Assembly (NCBI GenBank): GCA_937952285.1
Contig: CALFZE010000037.1
Span: 1-6,307, forward strand
DNA length: 6,307 nt
Reading direction: 5' to 3'
Source: UBA2428 sp002343545
Lineage (GTDB): Bacteria > Bdellovibrionota > UBA2428
The notes under the pieces are model-generated. The model did not search any database. It worked only from the letters and a program-made list of their open reading frames with translations, and was not told where the DNA came from. Each line of letters opens with the position of its first letter. Position 1 is the first letter of the stretch. The position numbers and the translations under genes were made by a program. Shown piece by piece: positions 1 through 5,069 of this stretch.

Positions 1-468
1 TTCGCTGGGCGAGGCTTCTTGGGTTTCGGGCGCGCTCGCGGCGACTTCCGTTTCGGGGAAACTTTCCTCGACGGGAGTCTCGGCTTCGACGCTCGGCGCG
101 CTTTCGGGTTCGGCGTAGACCGACGCGTTCGCGGACTCCGAAACTTCGAGCTCGGCGTTCGGCGACATCTCCTCACCCTCGCTCGCGGAGCTGCGGCGAC
201 GGACCACCGTCGTGACGGCGGGGGCCGAATCGCTCGCCGCGGCGGCGGTCGGAGCCGCGGCCTTGCGGCGAACGACTTTCTTCGTCGCGCCTTCGGCGGG
301 GGCCGCCGTGGGGTTGAGATAGGCGCGGATCTTCGCGACCTGTTCGGCCGTGAGATCCGCCATGTGGTTCTTCACCTTCAGGTCGAGGGGCCGAATCTTA
401 TCGATCAGCTCCAAGGCCTTGATGTTCAATTCCTTGGCGAGTTCGTAGACTTTCGTTGTATCCGCCAT
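1..468 (-). CDS. infB: Translation initiation factor IF-2, N-terminal 156 residues (3' end cut by window edge)
   Basis: IF2 is the GTPase that places fMet-tRNA on the 30S subunit and promotes 70S joining. Only the non-catalytic N terminus is in view. The frame from the ATG at 468 stays open for 156 codons to the window edge. Residues about 5-52 (VYELAKELN, IDKIR, VKNHMADLTAEQVAKIRAYL) are a typical IF2_N helical domain. From about residue 55 on there is a low-complexity linker rich in Ala, Pro, Glu and Ser, with two short basic patches (KKVVRRK, VVRRRSS), as in the long variable linkers of proteobacterial IF2. The G domain lies beyond the edge. The start is preceded only by a weak purine stretch (AAGAAAGAG), so translation may partly depend on coupling with nusA, which ends 53 bases upstream. 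Gene order rimP-nusA-infB is the classical operon and supports the call. The identity is firm; the full length is unknown. Confidence 0.95.
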   Translation of the reverse strand, partial: MADTTKVYELAKELNIKALELIDKIRPLDLKVKNHMADLTAEQVAKIRAYLNPTAAPAEGATKKVVRRKAAAPTAAAASDSAPAVTTVVRRRSSASEGEEMSPNAELEVSESANASVYAEPESAPSVEAETPVEESFPETEVAASAPETQEASPSE

Positions 469-521
469 AGACTCTTTCTTCTGGCTCCCGTTTTGCCCGT
501 GCAAATCCCTTCGAGCGGAAT

Positions 522-1880
522 TTACTTAGAGCGCTCCCGAGCGGCCAATTCGGCACGAAGTTTCGCTTCGAGGCTATCGGCCTCGGTCGAAACGACGGCG
601 CCTTCTTCAATAACCGGTTGTTCCATCGGCAAGTCGGCCTTGCCGCTCGCCACGACTTCTTTGGCTTTCGCGACAAGGTCGTTGCCCTTGGCCAGGTCGA
701 AGCCCGGCACGTCGGCAAAAACTTCGCCCGTCGACTCGGCGACGTCGCGAACGGTCTCGAAACCGTTCTGGTAGAGCGCCATCGCGAGCGTGTCGGTCAC
801 GCCGGGGATGAGCATGAGCTGGTACTTGGCCGTACCCATGCGCTTGGCCATCTCGGCCTCGGAGACGATGTCGATCTTCCAGCCGGTGAGCAGCGCCGCG
901 AGGCGCACGTTCTGACCGCGCTTGCCGATCGCGAGGCTGAGTTGGTTCTCGGCCACGACGACTTCGATCTCTTTGTTCTCGTCGTCGATGATGACCTTCT
1001 GGATCTCGGCCGGCGAGAGCGCGTTGCAAACGAAGCGGGAGATGTCGTCGTCCCAGGGGACGATGTCGATGCGCTCGCCCTTGAGCTCTTGCACGATGTT
1101 CTGGACGCGCGAGCCGCGCACGCCGACGCAAGCGCCGACCGGGTCGACGTCCGAGTCGCGCGAGACGACGGCGATCTTGGCGCGGACGCCCGGGTCGCGG
1201 GCCGCGTTCTTGATCTGCACGATTTCTTCGCGGATCTCGGGCACTTCGTTGTGGAAGAGCGCGATGAGGTACTCGGGGCAACCGCGCGAAAGGATAATGC
1301 GCGGGCCTTTGGGCGTGAGTTGCACGTCGAGGAGGTAAGCCTGGACGCGATCGCCCGGGTTGTAGGGCTCGCCCGGGATCTGATCGCGCAGCGGCATGAA
1401 GCCTTCCGTGCGACCGAGGTCGATGATGACGTTGCCGCGGTCGACGCGACGAACGAGACCCGTGATGATCTCGCCCTTACGGTGCTGGAATTCGTTGAAG
1501 ATGAGCTCGCGTTCGGCGTCGCGGACCTTCTGCACGATGACTTGCTTCGCGGTCTGCGCGGCGATGCGCGAGAGGATCGCGGAGTCGAGCTTGATACCGA
1601 GGCTATCGCCCAGGGTCACGCCTTCGTCGAGGTTGCGGGCTTCCGCGATCGAGATTTCCTTGCCCGAGTCGCGCACGCTTTCGACGACGCTCTTGAACTG
1701 GAAGACTTCGATTTCGCCGAGGTCCGGGTTGTACTTTGCTTCGAAGTCGTTCAAAGCGCCGTACTTGCGCTTGGCGACCATGAGCATGGCCTCTTCGAGG
1801 GCCGTGATGATGAGATTCTTGTCGATGCCTTTGTCTTTGCCGACGGCTTCGATGACCTTGTCGAGTTCGTTGAGATTCAT
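522..1880 (-). CDS. nusA: Transcription termination/antitermination factor NusA
   Basis: NusA binds RNA polymerase and nascent RNA, modulating pausing, intrinsic termination and antitermination. The 452 residues show the full standard order. The RNAP-binding N-terminal domain covers about 1-125. An S1 domain covers about 135-200 (GLVRRVDRGNVIIDLGRTEG). KH1 lies at about 205-280, with the hallmark DPVGACVGVRGSRVQNI and ERIDIVPW. KH2 lies at about 285-345, with AIGKRGQNVRLAALLTGW. After KH2 there is one helix-hairpin-helix type repeat at about 350-412 (LMLIPGVTDTLAMAL, then a VPGF segment) and an acidic/charged tail ending ERSK. Enterobacterial NusA (about 495 aa) carries two C-terminal acidic repeats; here I can see one unit, so the protein is slightly shorter but not broken. 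The ATG at 1880 has a strong AAGGAG 8 bases upstream that overlaps the rimP stop codon, which fixes the start and implies translational coupling. Confidence 0.97.
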   Translation of the reverse strand: MNLNELDKVIEAVGKDKGIDKNLIITALEEAMLMVAKRKYGALNDFEAKYNPDLGEIEVFQFKSVVESVRDSGKEISIAEARNLDEGVTLGDSLGIKLDSAILSRIAAQTAKQVIVQKVRDAERELIFNEFQHRKGEIITGLVRRVDRGNVIIDLGRTEGFMPLRDQIPGEPYNPGDRVQAYLLDVQLTPKGPRIILSRGCPEYLIALFHNEVPEIREEIVQIKNAARDPGVRAKIAVVSRDSDVDPVGACVGVRGSRVQNIVQELKGERIDIVPWDDDISRFVCNALSPAEIQKVIIDDENKEIEVVVAENQLSLAIGKRGQNVRLAALLTGWKIDIVSEAEMAKRMGTAKYQLMLIPGVTDTLAMALYQNGFETVRDVAESTGEVFADVPGFDLAKGNDLVAKAKEVVASGKADLPMEQPVIEEGAVVSTEADSLEAKLRAELAARERSK

Positions 1881-1888
1881 CTTTAACT

Positions 1889-1894
1889 CTCCTT
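1889..1894 (-). promoter_or_regulatory. nusA ribosome binding site overlapping the rimP stop codon
   Basis: On the minus strand the sequence reads TAAGGAGAG, where TAA (1895-1893) is the rimP stop and AAGGAG is the Shine-Dalgarno of nusA. The spacer to the nusA ATG is 8 bases. Ribosomes terminating on rimP would sit on the nusA initiation site, so the two genes are probably translationally coupled. Confidence 0.85.
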
Positions 1895-2492
1895 ACGCGC
1901 CTCTGCCCTTCGCGTTCGCCTTCTGGTGTCCAGGCTTCGAGCCCTTGCCGGGCTTTTCCTTCTGGATCGACCAATCGCGGACCCACTGGGCGTTTTTGAT
2001 CAAGTTCAGGGCGACGCGGTGCTCGCCCAGGCTGTCCTCGACGACGATCTCTCCCTTGTCGGAGTCGACCGCGACGAGTTTGGATTCCCAATTCTTGCGG
2101 GGTTTCGCGGGCGCCGGCATCGGGAAAGGATCCAGCGTCTGGAAGCGGATCTCGTGACCGACCGCTTCGGCGAAGTGATCCAGGCGGCGGAGTGACGGGC
2201 TTTCGCCCGGCGAGCTGATCTGCAAGTCGTAGGCGCCCGGGATCGGGTCCCAGACGTCGAACATGGGGCTCAAGGCTTGGTGGGCGCGGGAGCAGTCTTC
2301 GATGCCGATGACGTCTTCGCGCGGGAGCGGGCGATCAAGGATGATGCAGACTTCGCCCGAACTGACTTCGATGTCGCGGAGGTCGTAACCCAGATCGCGC
2401 ACGACGGGCTCGACGAGACCAATAAGTTTCGCCTCCAGCTCCGATTTGCGGATCGTATTCGACGTCAAACGCGTTTCCACCCTTATGTTCAA
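1893..2492 (-). CDS. rimP: Ribosome maturation factor RimP
   Basis: RimP is a cytoplasmic factor for late 30S subunit maturation. Family features seen: the N-terminal alpha/beta domain (KLIGLVEPVVRDLGYDLRDIEV, then VCIILDR and GIEDCSRAHQALSPMFDV), the diagnostic YDLQISSPGESPSLRRLDHF at about 107-126, and the C-terminal Sm-like beta domain (ESKLVAVDSDKGEIVVEDSLGEHRVALNLIKNAQWV). A Lys/Gly-rich basic tail of about 20 residues (KPGKGSKPGHQKANAKGRGA) follows, giving 199 residues against the usual 150-170. The start is uncertain. An in-frame TGA at 2501-2499 rules out anything further upstream, and there is no ATG. Candidates are TTG 2492 (listed), GTG 2480 and TTG 2468. The last has the best-placed Shine-Dalgarno (AAGGGTGG, 8-base spacer) and sits closest to the usual RimP N terminus; it would give 191 residues. 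It is the first gene of the rimP-nusA-infB operon. Confidence 0.93.
   Translation of the reverse strand: MNIRVETRLTSNTIRKSELEAKLIGLVEPVVRDLGYDLRDIEVSSGEVCIILDRPLPREDVIGIEDCSRAHQALSPMFDVWDPIPGAYDLQISSPGESPSLRRLDHFAEAVGHEIRFQTLDPFPMPAPAKPRKNWESKLVAVDSDKGEIVVEDSLGEHRVALNLIKNAQWVRDWSIQKEKPGKGSKPGHQKANAKGRGA
2477..2484 (-). promoter_or_regulatory. Candidate ribosome binding site for the internal rimP start (TTG 2468)
   Basis: The minus strand reads AAGGGTGG, with an 8-base spacer to the in-frame TTG at 2468-2466. This is better placed than any purine stretch relative to the most upstream TTG (2492), whose nearest GAGAGG is only 2 bases away. It therefore bears on which rimP start is used. The match to the anti-Shine-Dalgarno is imperfect (one T inside). 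Confidence 0.4.
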
Positions 2493-2513
2493 GACCTCTC
2501 AGACAGACCTCTC
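2492..2513 (-). repeat. Tandem 9-base direct repeat GAGAGGTCT just upstream of rimP
   Basis: On the minus strand GAGAGGTCT occurs twice (2513-2505 and 2500-2492) separated by GTCT. Each copy contains a Shine-Dalgarno-like GAGAGG. The downstream copy abuts the most upstream possible rimP start; the upstream copy is 15 bases from it. It may be a duplicated ribosome-binding element or a small local duplication. Confidence 0.7.
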
Positions 2514-2518
2514 CGGCC

Positions 2519-2548
2519 GCTTTCCGATGCCCTTCGGCACCGGAAAGC
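2519..2548 (-). other. Strong 13-bp RNA hairpin in the rimP leader
   Basis: Arms 2519-2531 and 2536-2548 pair over 13 positions with one G-U wobble on the minus-strand RNA (GCTTTCCGGTGCC against GGCATCGGAAAGC) around a 4-base GAAG loop. It sits 26 bases upstream of the most upstream rimP start. No T run follows on either strand, so it is not a standard intrinsic terminator. A leader regulatory or RNA-stabilising structure is possible; the function is inferred only. Confidence 0.6.
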
Positions 2549-2573
2549 CCCTCTAGCAGACGAATTTTCCAGG

Positions 2574-2607
2574 AAAAAAAAGGCCTGAAACTTCCGCTCA
2601 CTAAGCC
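2574..2607 (-). terminator. Possible intrinsic terminator or attenuator (weak stem plus T8)
   Basis: On the minus strand an uninterrupted run of eight Ts (2581-2574) directly follows AGGCC. That AGGCCT can pair with GGGCTT at 2607-2602 (six pairs, two of them G-U) around a 16-base loop. The stem is weak, but the U tract is the only clear one in the region. It could terminate transcription from the lipoprotein gene or, if the operon promoter lies upstream, act as an attenuator before rimP. It might also simply be a T tract within a promoter. Confidence 0.3.
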
Positions 2608-2674
2608 CGAGGGGACTTTAGGAACGCGCCGTTTTAAACAGAGATTTTAGGATGAGGCAAGTCCAAAGGAGCGC

Positions 2675-2703
2675 GGAATCTAAGATTTCCAGGACTTAGA
2701 TCC
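2675..2703. repeat. Inverted repeat downstream of the lipoprotein gene
   Basis: GGAATCTAAG (2675-2684) and CTTAGATCC (2695-2703) pair over nine positions with one bulged base around a 10-base loop. It begins about 40 bases after the lipoprotein stop on the minus strand. No T tract follows, so it may be a transcript 3'-end stem or an operator-like site. Confidence 0.45.
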
Positions 2704-2742
2704 TTTCTTAGCGAAATCACGGAGAGTCGGCAAGGCGTGAGC

Positions 2743-3810
2743 TCAACGTCCCGAAGTATTGCGCGTGAGGGAGCGTTTCGTATCCTCGTCCTGCGTCGCG
2801 AGCGGTTTGCCGAGGTAGCTGCGCGCAAAAAGAAGGGCCGAGCGGCTCGTCGATCCCGAAACTTTGCGTGCTTCCAAGCACCAGCCCACGATCACGCGGT
2901 CGTCGATGCTGCCGACCTTCGCGTTCTTCGACACGTCGGCCGCTTCGTGGCCGAAGTAAGGCAGGACGCCGTTCGCGAGATCCGTAGGAACGGGCTCCGA
3001 AGAAATCGTCTGCGATTGCCAGCCGAAGCGTACGTAGGTGTCCATGGAGTCGAAGGAGTCGGGGACCCAAAGGATCGGGAACGGATCCGCCACGCCTTCC
3101 ACGATGCCCGGCGTACCCGGCAGCAAGCCCGCCGCCTTGATGAGGCCGGCGCGCAAGTAGCCGCCCGTGTAACCGTTCGAGGAGCTCGGGAGCGGCGTCG
3201 CCTCGTCCACGAGCGTGAGGCCCGTGAGCGCCGTGTTGCCCGGATCAAGGCCGACGACGGTGTCGCCCGAAACCTTGCAACTTGCCGGCGATCCGGCGGT
3301 GATCCCTCCCCCCAGGAGGTCCTTCGTCACGACGTCCGAGAAAGTGGGCTGACCGCTGCTCGCGTCGAAAGAGAAGCGAGCCGTCGTGACGGTGGCCTTC
3401 AGCACGCTGATCGACCAAGTCACCGAGACGTTCTTGCTTTGGCTCGCGTCGAAGACGAGTCCGCCCTTGGAGACGTGCGGCTGAAAGCCTTGAACGTAGA
3501 CCGGCAAACCCGCGACTTTCGAAGCGATATTGTCGTTCACCGAAGCGCAGCCCGCGGCGGAGTTTTCGAAGCAGGTCGTTCCGAGGCTACCGTCCGTGAA
3601 GGTCAGGAGCTCGATCATCATCGAACCGCCGTTGCGGGCAGGGCCGGACTCGGAATGGCTGCGCCAGGTCTTCGGCCAGCTTAGCTCCATGCCCACTTCG
3701 ACGTCGCCGCCGGCGGGCGTAGTCGATCCCGTCTTGCCCGTGCCCAGGCAAGCGGTGAGACCGACGAGGGAAGCCAGGCCAACCACGTAGGAACGAATGA
3801 AGCCTTTCAT
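2743..3810 (-). CDS. Unrecognised lipoprotein with lipobox signal peptide
   Basis: The 355-residue protein starts MKGFIRSYVVGLASLVGLTAC. It has a short Lys/Arg n-region, a hydrophobic h-region and a lipobox LTAC with the lipid-accepting cysteine at residue 21, so it should be exported by Sec and lipidated by Lgt/LspA. The residue after Cys is Leu, not Asp, so outer-membrane sorting is likely if the E. coli rule applies. A Gly/Thr-rich linker (about 22-38) leads to a beta-rich mature part with many V/T/S strands and four further cysteines (80, 88, 178, 311), which could form disulfides. I see no enzyme motif and do not recognise the family. The ATG at 3810 is supported by the signal peptide; its Shine-Dalgarno (AAAGGG) is unusually close at 2 bases. 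It is divergent from the exported protein at 3948 and followed by a separate operon. The plus-strand open frame over the same DNA is Arg-rich and lacks any signal, so this strand is preferred. Confidence 0.85.
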   Translation of the reverse strand: MKGFIRSYVVGLASLVGLTACLGTGKTGSTTPAGGDVEVGMELSWPKTWRSHSESGPARNGGSMMIELLTFTDGSLGTTCFENSAAGCASVNDNIASKVAGLPVYVQGFQPHVSKGGLVFDASQSKNVSVTWSISVLKATVTTARFSFDASSGQPTFSDVVTKDLLGGGITAGSPASCKVSGDTVVGLDPGNTALTGLTLVDEATPLPSSSNGYTGGYLRAGLIKAAGLLPGTPGIVEGVADPFPILWVPDSFDSMDTYVRFGWQSQTISSEPVPTDLANGVLPYFGHEAADVSKNAKVGSIDDRVIVGWCLEARKVSGSTSRSALLFARSYLGKPLATQDEDTKRSLTRNTSGR

Positions 3811-3947
3811 CGCCCTTTCAGTTTAGCCGCCGCGGGGCCTCAATCGCGTTAAAGTCTGGTTAATCGGATCGTTCCGACGCGATCTTCAGGGGAAGCTCCG
3901 AAGCCGCCGATAAGAAGCCCATCCTGTTTCCAAGAAGGAGTTTCGCC
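3811..3947. promoter_or_regulatory. Divergent intergenic region between lipoprotein and exported-protein genes
   Basis: Both flanking genes start outward from these 137 bases, so it should carry two promoters, though I cannot name convincing -35/-10 pairs. The following can be seen. A perfect 7-base inverted repeat ATCGCGT (3843-3849) / ACGCGAT (3877-3883) has a 27-base interior. Inside it GTTAA is repeated at 3848-3852 and 3859-3863, 11 bases apart. A small stem TCGGA/TCCGA lies at 3864-3877. The symmetric arrangement could be an operator serving both genes, but short CG-rich repeats arise easily here. Confidence 0.4.
3935..3940 (+). promoter_or_regulatory. Ribosome binding site of the exported-protein gene
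   Basis: AAGGAG lies 7 bases before the ATG at 3948. It is a near-ideal Shine-Dalgarno and confirms both the start and the plus-strand reading of this gene. Confidence 0.85.
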
Positions 3948-5048
3948 ATGCGCTACGCCCTGCAAATCGGTTTCGGCCTTGCGAGCCTCACAAGCGGGGC
4001 GTCCCAAGCCGCGAGTCGGATCGAGTACGGGACGACTTACAGCCGCCTCGCCCATTTTCGGGTCGGCCACGCCCACGTTCTCGTCGCCGCGCCCGACCAA
4101 GCGCTGGGTTCCGCCGAAATCGAGACGAAGTTCCGCGGCGGAAACCGAGGAAGCGGTACCATGCGCCTCTTGTCGACGGCCTTCGGCAATCCGGGCGGCG
4201 GGCGCGGAAGCCCGGCCGCTCCCTACGAGGATTTTTCGAAGCCGGAGAAGCTCTACGCTAAGCTCCAGAAACAACATCCCGGACGCCTCATCCTTTCGGC
4301 CCGAGCGGCCGGCTCGAACCGAGTCACTTACTACGGCGCGACGGAGACGGAGTTGGCGCTTCAGTTCCCGGAGCTCACGCCGGACGGCGACAAGATCGTT
4401 TTACCGACGGCCTTCGATCGGGACGCCTTCAAGCGGTTCGTCGAAGCGAACCCGGCGCTCGCCGAGCTGCTCAAGCAAAGCGAAGGCGGCCGCCGTGCCC
4501 TCGCGGGTCAACCCGAACTCGTTCGGCTTCGTTTGGCCGACGAGACCACGGGGCGCGTCGACGCCGAGACGCTCCCCCAGCCCGAGCTCGTCGGCTTCGA
4601 AAGGCGGCAGGCCGCGCTCATCCAGTTCATGAAGCCCGATTCGTCGCTTTACCCGGCCTGCGACCAAGCCGTGCGCCCTTTGCTAGAGGTCCCGACGGGC
4701 GACTACACGGTCCTCGCGAAGCTCGACGTCGGCAATTTCGACGAAGTCGCCGTCGCGTACCGCAGCGAAGGAAAGCTTCAGTACAAATCCGAAGCGCACG
4801 TCCCCGATGACTTGACCGAAGCTCCCGCCTATCCCGAGGAGTCGGTCTCCTTCGTCGGACTGCAGGAGAAGCAGATCGTCATCACGGCGCCCGTCGCGCT
4901 CGTCAAAGGCCAATGCCTCGCGCCGAGCGCGGAGTCCTTTCGCAAAGCGATCGAGATCGGGGTGGCCAAGGCGAACGCCCAGCTCGAGGACCAAATCGAA
5001 GCGTTGAAACAACGGATCAACAAAACGAAGGACCCCGCGAAGCCTTAA
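3948..5048 (+). CDS. Unrecognised exported (periplasmic or secreted) protein
   Basis: The 366-residue protein begins MRYALQIGFGLASLTSGASQA. This looks like a signal peptidase I-type leader with probable cleavage after Ala21 (SQA|AS); there is no lipobox. The mature protein has a Gly/Arg-rich, probably flexible stretch at about 62-90, a mixed alpha/beta middle (helical at about 155-195), and a region around 249-315 with alternating strand-like segments (YTVLAKLDV, DEVAVAYRS, QIVITAPVALV). Two cysteines (238 and 323) are the only ones and could form a disulfide in the periplasm. The last 35 residues or so (AKANAQLEDQIEALKQRINKTKD) are a charged amphipathic helix, possibly a short coiled coil. 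I recognise no family or catalytic motif. The start is well supported by AAGGAG. The gene is divergent from the lipoprotein and converges on the TolC-like gene with 21 bases between stops, so it is probably monocistronic. A joint envelope role with either neighbour is speculation. Confidence 0.85.
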   Translation: MRYALQIGFGLASLTSGASQAASRIEYGTTYSRLAHFRVGHAHVLVAAPDQALGSAEIETKFRGGNRGSGTMRLLSTAFGNPGGGRGSPAAPYEDFSKPEKLYAKLQKQHPGRLILSARAAGSNRVTYYGATETELALQFPELTPDGDKIVLPTAFDRDAFKRFVEANPALAELLKQSEGGRRALAGQPELVRLRLADETTGRVDAETLPQPELVGFERRQAALIQFMKPDSSLYPACDQAVRPLLEVPTGDYTVLAKLDVGNFDEVAVAYRSEGKLQYKSEAHVPDDLTEAPAYPEESVSFVGLQEKQIVITAPVALVKGQCLAPSAESFRKAIEIGVAKANAQLEDQIEALKQRINKTKDPAKP

Positions 5049-5057
5049 CCTCGCGGG
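5034..5057 (-). terminator. Inverted repeat between convergent genes, candidate terminator for the TolC-like gene
   Basis: CCCGCGA (5034-5040) and TCGCGGG (5051-5057) form a perfect 7-bp GC-rich stem around a 10-base loop that contains the plus-strand TAA. On the minus strand the stem is followed by a T-rich stretch (TTCGTTTTGTT), giving an imperfect intrinsic terminator for the TolC-like gene. On the plus strand the following bases are not T-rich. The stem lies partly within the coding end of the plus-strand gene. Confidence 0.5.
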
Positions 5058-5069
5058 TGACGATTACGC

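Larger units (their letters stand above)
2493..2742 (-). promoter_or_regulatory. Gene-free leader/promoter region of the rimP-nusA-infB operon
   Basis: These 250 bases between the lipoprotein stop and rimP contain no credible gene on either strand. They must hold the 3' end of the lipoprotein transcript and, most likely, the promoter and 5' leader of the translation operon. The local base composition is more AT-rich than the neighbouring genes. One candidate sigma-70-type promoter on the minus strand is TTGCCT (2660-2655), an 18-base spacer, then TAAAAC (2636-2631). An alternative -10 is TAAAAT (2649-2644), without a good -35. No tRNA, in particular no initiator tRNA such as the metY that precedes rimP in Escherichia coli, is visible. 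The promoter choice is a guess from short motifs. Confidence 0.4.

Noticed and set aside
19..774. A 251-codon plus-strand frame across the infB start and nusA end
   Set aside because: It runs antisense to two unmistakable genes, is low-complexity Arg/Gly-rich and resembles no protein.
618..1886. A 422-codon open frame on the plus strand antisense to nearly all of nusA
   Set aside because: It mirrors nusA, is full of Asp/Val/Arg/His repeats with no family resemblance, and is explained by the GC-rich codon use that leaves the antisense frame without stops.
2493..2742. Search for an initiator tRNA or small RNA gene upstream of rimP, as in enterobacteria
   Set aside because: No cloverleaf with a TTCGA-type T loop and matching acceptor arms, and no terminal CCA, could be found on either strand.
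2737..3684. A 315-codon plus-strand open frame over the lipoprotein gene
   Set aside because: It is Arg/Ala-rich with no signal or domain and no good ribosome binding site, whereas the minus strand has a clear lipobox signal peptide.
3728..3753. A Walker A-like pattern (A-C-L-G-T-G-K-T) in the lipoprotein
   Set aside because: It overlaps the lipobox cysteine and the flexible linker just after it, where a nucleotide-binding loop cannot be functional; no Walker B follows.
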